From Desulfopila aestuarii DSM 18488 (lineage in GTDB: Bacteria > Desulfobacterota > Desulfobulbia > Desulfobulbales > Desulfocapsaceae): a DNA stretch of 64,000 nucleotides. The position numbers and the translations under genes are program-made. The stretch is from contig CAMBBS010000006.1 in the NCBI GenBank assembly GCA_945863875.1, positions 1 through 64,000 of the forward strand. Direction: 5' to 3'. Below the pieces are notes generated by a model, which saw only the letters and a program-made list of their open reading frames with translations, did not search any database and was not told where the DNA came from. Below, in pieces: positions 53,868 to 62,487 of this stretch (position 1 is its first letter; every line of letters starts with the position of its first letter).

Positions 53868-54356
53868 TCAGCATGGAAATTCCCGGCTGATATGTTGCAG
53901 CATTTCGGCATAGCTCTTTGTACCATGCAGGGTAGCCGTGCGGGTAAGATTGTCATTGACGGCAATTTCCACGACCAGTCGATCATGCGGCAGTATGTCC
54001 ATTGCCCTGGACGACCACTCGATCACTGTCACCCCGTGTAGATAAAAGTATTCCTCAAAGCCAAGATCCTCTACCTCGGTCGCATCCTGCAAACGGTAAA
54101 AATCCATATGGTACATGGGAATTCGCCCCTCGTATTCATGGAGAATGGCAAACGAAGGACTCGTGACATAGCAGGTATCCGGCACCTCAAGGCCACGGGC
54201 AATGGCCTGGGCCAGGGTGGTTTTGCCTGCGCCGAGATCGCCGTCAAGGCACATCACATCACCGGGGCCTGCCAGGTTACCGAGAAGTCTTCCCAGTTTT
54301 TCGCTGTCAGCCAAAGTGGTTAACTGAATTCGAATCGTCTGCACCGAAATCTCCAC
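53868..54356 (-). CDS. tsaE: tRNA threonylcarbamoyladenosine biosynthesis ATPase TsaE
   Basis: TsaE is the ATPase of the complex making t6A37 on ANN-decoding tRNAs. The 162 residues have Walker A CLDGDLGAGKTTLAQAIARG, the SPSFAILHEYEG switch, MYHMDFYRL and a VTVIEWSSRAMDILPHDRL end, all family motifs. It is the first gene of the block and lies 57 bp before the YcaO gene. Confidence 0.93.
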   Translation of the reverse strand: MEISVQTIRIQLTTLADSEKLGRLLGNLAGPGDVMCLDGDLGAGKTTLAQAIARGLEVPDTCYVTSPSFAILHEYEGRIPMYHMDFYRLQDATEVEDLGFEEYFYLHGVTVIEWSSRAMDILPHDRLVVEIAVNDNLTRTATLHGTKSYAEMLQHISREFPC

Positions 54357-54789
54357 GCATCATGAATTGAGCCCCATTGTATGACATGTCTTTTCAGGAA
54401 TAGCATTAAAAATTATATTTTTCCCCTCTCCCCGGTGCACGGGCTATCATTCGTTGCCCTGTCTGTCAGGCGGTGGACCACCTGTTCTCACCAAACGACA
54501 AACCCCGTTCACAATTGGCGGTTCAGCAATCAGGAACGGGGCACGTAGGAGCATTTTTCAACAAACTGAATAGATGGATATCTGCAGTTTTTCAGAATGA
54601 TTGAAGAGTAAACACTTCCTGATTCGAGGCCTCCTCGCAATCAAGGGTGTGGAAATTTGGCTCAGGGACTGAGTCCAAAAAAATCCACTGCACATCTGGT
54701 GTGTTATGTGAATTACTTTACGGCAGTCCTCTTGTGTGAATGAGAGACTGCCATAAAGTGGGTGTCCTTCTCCTGCCAGGTACTTCTCT
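54357..54789. other. intergenic region with hairpins and a repeat copy
   Basis: No gene recognised. It contains a perfect 8-bp hairpin CCCCGTTC/GAACGGGG (54503-54510 with 54534-54541), a 7-bp inverted repeat GGCAGTC/GACTGCC (54722-54728 with 54746-54752) and, right after it, the first copy of a 15-bp direct repeat. The composition suggests remnants of mobile DNA. Confidence 0.5.
54755..54769. repeat. 15-bp direct repeat, copy 1
   Basis: AAAGTGGGTGTCCTT occurs here and again at 55520-55534 in the same direction. The two copies bracket the toxin-antitoxin remnant. They may be ends of an inserted unit or members of a dispersed repeat family. Confidence 0.6.
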
Positions 54790-55098
54790 TTACGATGCTT
54801 CTTCTCGAACTGAAACCGACAGTTTCAAACCCAACGCATGAATCACTTTGAACAGGGTATCTGCCGAGGGAATCCGTTCACCGGACAGGCTTTTATACAG
54901 GCTCGCGCGCGACAATCCCGTTGCTTGGGCCAGTGATGTCATACCTCTGGCCCGGGCAATATCTCCAAGTGCTGCTGCAAGCAATGCAGGGTCGTCATCT
55001 TCTAATACTGCATGCAAGTGTGCAACTATGTCGGCGTCTGTTTGCGGATAATTCACAGGATCGAAAGGCCTTGAAGTTGTTCTAGTGTTTTTATTCAT
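54790..55098 (-). CDS. addiction-module antitoxin (HigA/HI1420-like helix-turn-helix)
   Basis: This intact 102-residue antitoxin has the family start FDPVNYPQTDADIVAHLHAVL, the DDPALLAAALGDIARARGM segment, and a helix-turn-helix TSLAQATGLSRASLYKSLSG with ERIPSADTLFKVIHALGLKL. Such antitoxins bind their own promoter and neutralise a RelE/HigB-like toxin encoded just upstream. That toxin gene is broken here, yet its stop still overlaps this start by eight bases, the original operon layout. Confidence 0.88.
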   Translation of the reverse strand: MNKNTRTTSRPFDPVNYPQTDADIVAHLHAVLEDDDPALLAAALGDIARARGMTSLAQATGLSRASLYKSLSGERIPSADTLFKVIHALGLKLSVSVREEAS

Positions 55099-55390
55099 CG
55101 GAAATATCCTGAGCTAAAGCTTTTGCGCGTGCCATGTCACGATCGTGTGTTGACGTATCTCCACCACCGAGCGTGATCAGTAAGGTTATTGCGGTGCAGG
55201 CAGTACATACGATAAACAGGGCCAAAGAATTCACGCATTTCATCGATACGCCATCTCCTACCGACTGCACATCGCCGAGATTTCCCAAACTGGCGCGTCT
55301 CAAGCGCTTAATCTATCGTAAACGCGCTGTTACGTCCTTAAGCCTACTTATCCAACGGCTGAACTCTTCAGTTTCTGCGGTCTGATACAT
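55091..55390 (-). pseudogene. degenerate RelE/HigB-like toxin (HI1419 type)
   Basis: Three frames together spell a complete toxin. ATG 55390 opens with YQTAETEEFSRWISRLKDV, then an in-frame TAG follows TARLR. Reading resumes with IKRLRRASLGNLGDVQSVGD. The next piece, DEMREFFGPVYRMYCLHRNN, is in a second frame. The end, LGGGDTSTHDRDMARAKALA, is back in the first. This is one nonsense and two frameshift changes, so no active toxin is expected. The order upstream of and overlapping the antitoxin is that of HI1419/HI1420-like pairs. Confidence 0.85.
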
Positions 55391-55717
55391 ATCAACTAGC
55401 CTATCCCCATGGATTCATAATTTCAAGCAGTGCTTTGCCGGATACAATGCTTTTTTTATTAATGCCGTATAACCGGTGCTATGTCGACTGCTTTATCGGT
55501 GTCAATGAGGGCGTGCAACAAAGTGGGTGTCCTTTGTCTTGTATTAAATCTCCTCCCTTGACGGCTTCCCCGATATCGGCCACTCGTTGCGGTAATCTTG
55601 TTGAAAGCAAATCACGGCTCTTGTCCTTGCCGTATTTCCCGCGAATGGCAATGTTGCCCTGGCGGCGCTAACCGTAATCCTTGCATTGTTCATTGGGACA
55701 GAAATGTCATTTTCAGA
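55391..55717. other. intergenic region with a relic reading frame
   Basis: No intact gene. On the minus strand about 55517-55671 reads openly as RRQGNIAIRGKYGKDKSRDL onward to AVKGGDLIQDKGHPL, protein-like but without a start and directly after a stop codon. The second copy of the 15-bp repeat encodes its KGHPL end. I do not recognise the parent protein; it may be a transposase or nuclease fragment. Confidence 0.4.
55520..55534. repeat. 15-bp direct repeat, copy 2
   Basis: Identical to 54755-54769 (AAAGTGGGTGTCCTT), 765 bp away in the same direction. Confidence 0.6.
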
Positions 55718-57514
55718 TTATTCTATCCACCAGGTCATGAGCAACTGGAATGGATCATAATAGAGCGGCAGGGATTCCGGTCTGGAAAACTTATTTGCAT
55801 AGCTCAATCTATGCACGGGAAGATACCAGTTTGGTATCAGGTAATAGCCATACCACAGTACCCGATCGAGGGCCCGGCAGCCGGCAATGAGCTGCTCTTT
55901 CGTCTGGGCATAAATTATCCGATCGATGAGACCGTCGACGGCTGGAGAGCGTATTCCTGCATAGTTGCGAGACCCGATCCTCTCAGCAGAGGACGAGTGC
56001 CAGTAATTTCGCTGTTCGTTGCCCGGCGACTGCGATTGACCATAGGAAGTAACGATCATGTCAAAATCAAAGGTTTTTAACCGTTCCACATAGAGAGCGG
56101 GATCTATTGTCCGGTATGTCACCTGTATGCCGAGTTTTTTCAGGTTTTTCACATAACCGGCCATGACCCGTTCAAAGGAAGGCGACACAAGGAGGATGTC
56201 AAAGACAAAGGGTTTGTTCTCCTGATTGGTGAGAATGCCGCCGCTGACCTGCCACCCCGCTTTTTCCAGTAATCCCCTGGCTTCGAGCAGATTGTTGCGT
56301 AGATCTTCCGGTCCGCTGGTGACCGGAGTGGATAAGGGAGTCGTAAAGACTTCCTGCGCCAGAAGTTCCCGGTACGGCTCCAGGTACTCGAGCTCCAGGC
56401 CATCCGGTATCCCTTTTGCGGCGAGGTACGAGTTACTGAAAAACGAGTTGTTTCTGGTATATTGGTCATGAAAAAGAGACGTATTTATCCATGCAAAATC
56501 AAGGGCCAACCCCATAGCCTGCCGCACCAGAGGGTCCTGGAAAAGCTCACGCCTGGTGTTCATCAAAAAACCCTGCATGCCGGCATTGTTTAAATGAGGA
56601 TATGTTTTTTTGATGAGCGTGCCGTCGGCAAACCTTTTGCCTTCCATGTCCCTCGCCCACTGTTTGGCTATATTAATGGATATAAAATCGAACTCCCCGG
56701 CTTTAAAGGCCTCAAGAGCCACTATCTGGTCCTTATAATATTTGACAACAATTTCATCGAAATTAAACATCCCCTTTCTGGTCGGACGATCCTTCGCCCA
56801 ATACTTCAAGTTTCTCTTGTATGTGATAGATTTACCGATATTGATACTGGCGACGATGTACGGACCGGAGCCTACCGGAAAAGCGAGTTTAGCCTGGCCG
56901 GCTTCCTCTTCAAAACCGTTTTGGCGATGATATTTTTTCGGCAGGATATTTATCTGGGAGGCAATCATGTGCAGTTCGCGATTTGGCCGTTTAAAATTAA
57001 AACGAATTTTCCGGTCGCCGAGCAGCTCGTAGCCGGCAATATCTTCGTAATAGTAGTTGAATTGCGGGTGGACCTGATCACTTTTTATGATATCAAGCGA
57101 ATACGCCACATCTTCAACCGTTATCGGACTGCCATCGGAAAATCTTGCCGATGCGTTAAGGGTAAATGTGACGGATTTTTTATCCGTCGCAACCTCGATG
57201 TCTTCAGCTATATGCCCATATTGCGAGAAGGGTTCATCAAGGCTGGCGATGGCCAGTGGTTCAAAAACCAGCTCTTGCAGACCATAGGCGGATGAACCCT
57301 TCAGGGTAAATGGATTCATCTTGTCAAAGCTGCCGATGTCATGCAAAATAAGTTTGCCGCCCTTCACGGCATCGGGGGAGGTGTAGTCAAACTGGGTAAA
57401 CCCTTTTTGATATTTGAGGGCTCCGTCCAGTGACACCCCTTCGCCACCGAAGGCCAGTGAACTTGACAACAGGATGATGAAAAGAAACAGCAGAAATGTT
57501 TTGTTTAAGGCCAT
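55718..57514 (-). CDS. extracellular solute-binding protein family 5, YejA-like
   Basis: The 598-residue periplasmic protein has a signal peptide (TFLLFLFIILLSSSLAFG) and a large peptide/nickel-type binding domain. ALKYQKGFTQFDYTSPDAVKGG at the mature start and the RNLKYWAKDRPTRKGMFNFDEI block are typical of YejA, the binding protein of the microcin C/oligopeptide importer YejABEF. The permease and ATPase genes are absent on either side: downstream is the toxin-antitoxin scar. ATG 57514 places the signal peptide at the start; an ATG at 57571 is less likely. Either it serves a distant permease or it is a leftover. Confidence 0.85.
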   Translation of the reverse strand: MALNKTFLLFLFIILLSSSLAFGGEGVSLDGALKYQKGFTQFDYTSPDAVKGGKLILHDIGSFDKMNPFTLKGSSAYGLQELVFEPLAIASLDEPFSQYGHIAEDIEVATDKKSVTFTLNASARFSDGSPITVEDVAYSLDIIKSDQVHPQFNYYYEDIAGYELLGDRKIRFNFKRPNRELHMIASQINILPKKYHRQNGFEEEAGQAKLAFPVGSGPYIVASINIGKSITYKRNLKYWAKDRPTRKGMFNFDEIVVKYYKDQIVALEAFKAGEFDFISINIAKQWARDMEGKRFADGTLIKKTYPHLNNAGMQGFLMNTRRELFQDPLVRQAMGLALDFAWINTSLFHDQYTRNNSFFSNSYLAAKGIPDGLELEYLEPYRELLAQEVFTTPLSTPVTSGPEDLRNNLLEARGLLEKAGWQVSGGILTNQENKPFVFDILLVSPSFERVMAGYVKNLKKLGIQVTYRTIDPALYVERLKTFDFDMIVTSYGQSQSPGNEQRNYWHSSSAERIGSRNYAGIRSPAVDGLIDRIIYAQTKEQLIAGCRALDRVLWYGYYLIPNWYLPVHRLSYANKFSRPESLPLYYDPFQLLMTWWIE

Positions 57515-57735
57515 TGATTGTAGAACTCCCTTTTCTTTTGCAGCGGAGTGTTTCCGCGCGGTCGACTTCACTGGCGTTGTCTATAATGTTCTGGCAATAT
57601 TACCACTGTTTGTGTAGTATGTCTAACCCTGGAACGTGCAGCGAGGAACGATTTTTCCAAGAAATCTGCCGCATGGATACAAAAGCGCTACTCCCTGAAA
57701 ACACTCACCTCCCTCTTCTCTACCGGAGTAATACA

Positions 57736-59025
57736 ATGGGACAGACCATAGTCGAAAAAATATTTGCCGCACATCTGCGTGACAAACCATCCCCGGACAA
57801 CATGGTGCTTGATCTGGATGTGGTGATGTGCCATGAAATCACCACCCCGATCGCCATCATGGATCTTGTCGAAAAAGGTATGGATCAGGTTTTTGATACC
57901 ACCAAAATCAAGGCGGTTATCGATCATGTCACCCCCGCCAAGGATTCCAAGACCGCAATGCAGGGAAAAATAATGCGTGACTGGGCCAGAAGACATCAGA
58001 TCAAGGATTTTTTTGATGTCGGCGCCAATGGTGTCTGCCATGCTCTTTTTCCCGAAAAAGGTTTTGTTCGGCCCGGGTATACGGTTATCATGGGCGATTC
58101 GCACACCTGCACCCACGGTGCCTTCGGTGCCTTCGCCGCAGGCGTCGGCACCACCGATCTTGAAGTGGGTATTTATAAGGGGGTGTGTTCGTTCCGCGCC
58201 CCGCAAAGCATGAAGATCCATATTACAGGTACCCTGCAGCCACGGGTAACCGCCAAAGACGTCATCCTTTCCATCATAAAGCGCCTTACCGTGAACGGTG
58301 CCACCGACCGGGTCATTGAATTCACCGGGCCAGTGGTTGATGCTTTTTCCATGGCGGCCAGGATGACCCTGTGCAATATGGCCGTCGAAGCGGGTGCGAC
58401 CTGCGGCATATGTCTGCCTGACAGGGTAACTGCTGAATATCTCTGGCCATTTATCCAAGGCGACTATCCGGCCATCGATGCCGCGGTGGCCGACTACCTG
58501 AAATGGCATTCCGATGCCGACGCTGTCTACACTGAAACGATTGAACTCGACGTCAGTACTCTTGTTCCCCAGGTCACCTTTGACTTTAAACCGGACAAGG
58601 TTCGTGATATCGAACAGATGTCCGGCACACCGGTGGACCAGGTCTATATCGGGTCGTGCACCAACGGCAGGATTGAGGATTTGCGGGACGCGGCTGAAAT
58701 CCTTAAAGGCCGAACACTGTCTGCCGGGGTCAGAGGCATTGTTACCCCGGCAACGCCGCATATCTACAGCATGGCCCTTGAAGAAGGCATCATCAAAATC
58801 TTTATGGATGCAGGGTTCTGCGTACTCAACCCGACATGCGGCGCCTGTCTCGGCATGAGCGCCGGCGTTCTCGCCGAAGGTGAGGTCTGCGCCTCAACCA
58901 CCAACCGTAATTTCAACGGTCGTATGGGAAAAGGCGGCATGGTGCATCTGATGAGTCCATTTTCTGCTGCAGCGGCCGCAGTGACCGGAGTACTGACTGA
59001 TCCACGAGGGATCGAGGAAATATAA
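57736..59025 (+). CDS. leuC: 3-isopropylmalate dehydratase large subunit
   Basis: LeuC with LeuD isomerises 2- to 3-isopropylmalate in leucine synthesis. The 429 residues belong to the archaeal/HacA-like branch. They contain the motif GDSHTCTHGAFGAFAAGVGTTD, the iron-sulfur cysteines Cys308 (GSCTNGR), Cys368 and Cys371 (NPTCGACLG), and STTNRNFNGRMG. ATG 57736 with CGGAG upstream fits the family start MGQTIVEKI; longer frames upstream carry no domain. A homoaconitase-type substrate is possible in this branch, but leucine synthesis is the default reading. Confidence 0.9.
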   Translation: MGQTIVEKIFAAHLRDKPSPDNMVLDLDVVMCHEITTPIAIMDLVEKGMDQVFDTTKIKAVIDHVTPAKDSKTAMQGKIMRDWARRHQIKDFFDVGANGVCHALFPEKGFVRPGYTVIMGDSHTCTHGAFGAFAAGVGTTDLEVGIYKGVCSFRAPQSMKIHITGTLQPRVTAKDVILSIIKRLTVNGATDRVIEFTGPVVDAFSMAARMTLCNMAVEAGATCGICLPDRVTAEYLWPFIQGDYPAIDAAVADYLKWHSDADAVYTETIELDVSTLVPQVTFDFKPDKVRDIEQMSGTPVDQVYIGSCTNGRIEDLRDAAEILKGRTLSAGVRGIVTPATPHIYSMALEEGIIKIFMDAGFCVLNPTCGACLGMSAGVLAEGEVCASTTNRNFNGRMGKGGMVHLMSPFSAAAAAVTGVLTDPRGIEEI

Positions 59026-59040
59026 GCTGAGGTGGTAAAA

Positions 59041-59577
59041 ATGAAAGAATTTGGCGGTCCGGCAGTTTTTCTGGACAGAAATGATATCAACACGGACGAG
59101 ATTATCCCGGCAAAGTACCTGACGGAAATTTCAAAAATGGCATTGAAACCGCATCTCCTGGAAGATCTTCTCCTGGACGGCAAACCTTTTGACTCTCAGT
59201 CCAAGCAGATGAAGAGTGCAGAAGTTGTCGTAGCCAGGGCTAATTTCGGCTGCGGTTCCTCACGGGAACATGCGGTCTGGGTCTTTGAAGTAAACGATAT
59301 ACACGTGGTTATTGCGGAGAGCTTTGCCAGAATCTTTCGGCAAAATATGTTCAACTGCGGTATTCTCGCCATAGAACTGGATAAAAAGCAGCTCGATACT
59401 CTTTTTGCTCTGCCGGGCAATATAACAATTTCAGTAGATCTGACCAAGGGACAACTGACGGCAGCTTCGGATGTTCCCGAACAAAAAGAAATAACCTGCT
59501 CTTTTGAGCTCAATTCTTTTGATAAAAAGCTGGTCGCCTCGGGGGGCTGGCTTCCCTACGCGAAGAGTAATTATTAA
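59041..59577 (+). CDS. leuD: 3-isopropylmalate dehydratase small subunit
   Basis: The 178-residue swivel subunit has LDRNDINTDEIIPAKYLTEI, ANFGCGSSREHAVW with the substrate-specificity loop, and ESFARIFRQNMFNCGIL. GAGGTGG lies five bases before ATG 59041; a GTG three codons earlier is less likely. It follows leuC after 15 bp. A strong terminator follows the stop. Confidence 0.93.
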   Translation: MKEFGGPAVFLDRNDINTDEIIPAKYLTEISKMALKPHLLEDLLLDGKPFDSQSKQMKSAEVVVARANFGCGSSREHAVWVFEVNDIHVVIAESFARIFRQNMFNCGILAIELDKKQLDTLFALPGNITISVDLTKGQLTAASDVPEQKEITCSFELNSFDKKLVASGGWLPYAKSNY

Positions 59578-59623
59578 AAAAAGATGCCCATTGCCGGTCA
59601 GGCGGCAATGGGCATCTTTTTTG
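59576..59623. terminator. bidirectional terminator between leuD and the J-protein gene
   Basis: AAGATGCCCATTGCC (59581-59595) pairs perfectly with GGCAATGGGCATCTT (59604-59618) around an eight-base loop. A-run on the left and T-run on the right make it work in both directions for these convergent genes. Confidence 0.92.
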
Positions 59624-59659
59624 TTTTACTGTTTAGCTTTTTAGCCGGGTGCAAGACAG

Positions 59660-60592
59660 TTAAAGGCCTGCTGCCTGCAGCTGTTCAATAACTTTTTTCT
59701 GGTCATCGGTGAGTTCCTTGGGAACTTTCACGCCGATTCTGACATAAAGATCTCCACGTTCACCCAGTGGACCGACCGGTAAGCCATAGCCCCTGATCCT
59801 CAGACGGGAATCATGCACCGTTCCGGGCGCCACCTTTACGATAAACTTCTTGCCTTCCAGCGTTTCAACTTCCATCTTTGTACCAAAACAGGCCTCGCTG
59901 AAGGAGATCAGTTTCTGCACGATAAGGTCATCGCCGCTCCTGGAAAATGTATCGTTGGCGGCAATTTCCACTTTCAGATACAGGTCCCCTGGAGGGCCGC
60001 CGTTTTTTGAACTGCCGCCCTTGCCCTGCAGGCGCAATTTCTTCCCTTCTTCGATACCTTTGGGGATTTTCACCGACACATTGTGAGAAGTGCCGTTTTT
60101 ACGCAGGGTGATCGTTCTTTCAGCACCATTGAGAACCTCATCAAGGGTGACATTGATCTGATAGGTCATATCCTGCCCTTTTTCCGGGGCCGGCTGACAC
60201 CCTCCGCCGCCGCACCCTCCCCCGCCATTGCCTTGGCTGAAAAACGAATTAAAGCGCCCGTTGCCTCCCATGCTCGATCGAAAATTGGAGCCATGGGCCG
60301 AACCGCCGACGCCGAACTGCCGGAGGATGTCGTTGAGGTCAAAACCTCTGAAGATGTCTTCCTGGGAATATCGCTGATGAAAATTGGTGGAACCGTAGAG
60401 ATCATACTGTTTTTTCTTCTCGGGATCGGACAGCACGGCATACGCCTCGCTGATCTCTTTAAACTTCTCCTCCGCTTTTGTGTCACCCTTGTTTTTATCC
60501 GGATGATATTTAAGGGCGAGTTTACGATAGGCCTTTTTTATTTCAGTGGGGGTAGAGCCTTTTTTTGTCCCAAGAGTTTCGTAGTAATCCAT
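59660..60592 (-). CDS. class II J-domain co-chaperone (CbpA/DnaJ-like)
   Basis: The 310-residue co-chaperone has a J domain (1-65) with the KYHPDKN motif that stimulates DnaK, a Gly/Phe/Asn-rich linker (about 85-135) and two beta-barrel client domains (about 140-305). The DnaJ zinc-finger CxxCxGxG repeats are absent, so it is class II. A short [12 protein letters not shown] insert in the linker has two cysteines of unknown use. It stands alone between two terminators. Confidence 0.88.
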   Translation of the reverse strand: MDYYETLGTKKGSTPTEIKKAYRKLALKYHPDKNKGDTKAEEKFKEISEAYAVLSDPEKKKQYDLYGSTNFHQRYSQEDIFRGFDLNDILRQFGVGGSAHGSNFRSSMGGNGRFNSFFSQGNGGGGCGGGGCQPAPEKGQDMTYQINVTLDEVLNGAERTITLRKNGTSHNVSVKIPKGIEEGKKLRLQGKGGSSKNGGPPGDLYLKVEIAANDTFSRSGDDLIVQKLISFSEACFGTKMEVETLEGKKFIVKVAPGTVHDSRLRIRGYGLPVGPLGERGDLYVRIGVKVPKELTDDQKKVIEQLQAAGL

Positions 60593-60715
60593 AGCGGCAA
60601 TCTAGTCTAGATGAACAGAAATAAAGAAAAAAATAATATTCGTGCTTGAACAATAGGAATTGTTCTACATACAGTCAATCAACTTTTCCGGGCTGGGGAA
60701 CGCCGCCTTCGACAA

Positions 60716-60755
60716 AAAAAGGAGCACGTTCACTGCAGGAACATTGCTCCTTTTT
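60716..60755 (-). terminator. terminator of ssb
   Basis: AAAAAGGAGCA (60716-60726) and TGCTCCTTTTT (60745-60755) form an 11-bp stem. Read leftward, the stem ends in a run of seven T. It lies about 40 bp after the ssb stop. Confidence 0.85.
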
Positions 60756-60795
60756 GCGGATTTTTCAAGAAAACAAGAATGACCCGTTCACTTGA

Positions 60796-61230
60796 TCAGA
60801 AAGGCACGTCTTCACCGGTGCCGCCCCCCCCCATCGATCCTCCGAAAGAAGATTCAGGAGGCAGGGGCGGTTCCTCAAAACCGCCGCCACCGCCGCCTTC
60901 ACTCCCTCGCGGAGTGAGATTCTGAACAGTATTTGCTATTATTTCAGTCGTATATTTGTCATTACCACTCTGGTCTTGCCATTTTCTCGTCTGTAATCGG
61001 CCTTCGACGTAAACTTTCGAACCTTTTGACAAATAATTGCTGCAGAATTCGGCAGCTTGCGCCCAGACAATGACCCGGTGCCATTCTGTCTCTTCCTGCG
61101 GATTGCCGTCCTTGTCTTTCCATTTCCTGCTCGTTGCCAATCTGAGGGTGGCCACCGCAGTCCCGCTCGTCGTATAACGCATCTCGGGGTCCGCGCCTAA
61201 ATTGCCTATCAGTATTACCTTGTTTATCAT
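60796..61230 (-). CDS. ssb: single-stranded DNA-binding protein
   Basis: The 144-residue protein has an OB fold starting MINKVILIGNLGADPEMRYT, followed by TEWHRVIVWAQAAEFCSNYL and VEGRLQTRKWQDQSGNDKYT. It has a Gly/Pro-rich flexible tail and the acidic tip GEDVPF, a variant of the DDIPF peptide that recruits repair proteins. It is monocistronic with its own terminator. Confidence 0.95.
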   Translation of the reverse strand: MINKVILIGNLGADPEMRYTTSGTAVATLRLATSRKWKDKDGNPQEETEWHRVIVWAQAAEFCSNYLSKGSKVYVEGRLQTRKWQDQSGNDKYTTEIIANTVQNLTPRGSEGGGGGGFEEPPLPPESSFGGSMGGGGTGEDVPF

Positions 61231-61362
61231 GATACAATCCTCTGAGGTTAAGAGAGTTACAAAAAACTGTCGTTCTGTTTGAATATTGCCAATATACGCT
61301 AGAATAGAGAAAGAACAAGATCAAATTTGCAAAATCTCCGGCGGGGCAGGGGGGTGAGGAGA

Positions 61363-62487
61363 TCAGCTTCCCCGTACAGCCCGGTCGAGCATCTTCGGCA
61401 ACCCGCCATGCGCTGCAGGGACGAAGCCCATGACCTCCTGCCAGATTTCATCACTTTCCATACAAAAATAGATGCAGGTTGTCGAAGCGGCTTTTTCTTT
61501 CAAACGTCGATGGATACTCAGATACATCTCAACCCTGTTTGGACGGAAATAGCGCGATTTACCGTCGAGCCCCTGGACAAACTCATTGAAATAGATGGTC
61601 GATGCAGGAAAGCGTTTGATACCTATCTCCTTTAAACTCGGGAGAAAGCGCAAGGCACCAAGGGAGATCCAGGCTATCGCCTCTGCCGGAACTGTGGCAA
61701 AAAGTGCATCGATTGTCGCCGCGTACCCTGCCCGCCAGCCGGGATGCTCGATGATCGGGTCAAAATGAAATGCCAGTTTATAACCCCATTCGGCACATTG
61801 TCTTGCCGCGTCTAGTCTTTCCTGCAGGGTTGCCGAGCGTATTTCCTGACTTTTCATGATGGATGGACTGTTCAGCGACCAGGCAACGACGGTTCTGCCG
61901 TTATGCGGCAGATCGGCGAGGTTGTCAATCACTGCGCTTTTGGTCTTTAACTCGAGTACGGCATTGTCCCAATGTGCAAAAAACGGCACGAGCCGCCTAC
62001 TCAATCCTGTCAAACGGTCTATGGCCAGCGAATCGGTAAATTCCCCGGTACCGACGCGGAAAAAGAGTTCTGGATGACCGGAAAGCGACTCGGTGAGTTC
62101 TTTGAAAAGCGGCTCTGTATTCACATAGAAAGTAAGCCAGGGATTGTTGAGATAGGCCTGCAGAATGCAGTAGACACAGTCAATGGGGCAGTTTGTACCG
62201 GTGTTGAGCACCTGATAATCACAACACTGGTATTCTCGCGTCCCTGGGCAAGGCTTAAAAAAAACGCCCCTGTTCATGCAGAGGTACAATTGCCGCTTAC
62301 CGGCGGACAGGTTCTCGACATAGTCATCAGCCAGGCTGTTCGGTTTTTGCCGGTCGGGGACTACCGACCAGGGAAGTTGCGCCCGATGGATGATTTCCTG
62401 TGTGTAATCGAGGTGCAGACAGGATTCTTCGACATAAATCTGGTTAATATAGTAAGACGAGTCCTTCCAACTGTGTCTCTGCATCAA
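61363..62487 (-). CDS. SPL-family radical SAM protein
   Basis: The 374-residue protein has the radical SAM cysteine motif C-x3-C-x2-C in TGTNCPIDCVYCILQAYL and the spore-photoproduct-lyase-like continuation (FRVGTGEFTDSLAIDRLTG, ELKTKSAVIDNL, AWSLNSPSIMKSQE, LAFHFDPIIEHPGW). True SPL repairs spore DNA; this organism type is not known to form spores, so the substrate is uncertain. The start region overlaps the end of the glycosyltransferase gene by four bases, so both are made from one message. Confidence 0.82.
   Translation of the reverse strand: MMQRHSWKDSSYYINQIYVEESCLHLDYTQEIIHRAQLPWSVVPDRQKPNSLADDYVENLSAGKRQLYLCMNRGVFFKPCPGTREYQCCDYQVLNTGTNCPIDCVYCILQAYLNNPWLTFYVNTEPLFKELTESLSGHPELFFRVGTGEFTDSLAIDRLTGLSRRLVPFFAHWDNAVLELKTKSAVIDNLADLPHNGRTVVAWSLNSPSIMKSQEIRSATLQERLDAARQCAEWGYKLAFHFDPIIEHPGWRAGYAATIDALFATVPAEAIAWISLGALRFLPSLKEIGIKRFPASTIYFNEFVQGLDGKSRYFRPNRVEMYLSIHRRLKEKAASTTCIYFCMESDEIWQEVMGFVPAAHGGLPKMLDRAVRGS

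Noticed and set aside
57688-58761. 357-codon open frame antisense to leuC
   Set aside because: The sense strand encodes a complete LeuC; the antisense translation has no motif.
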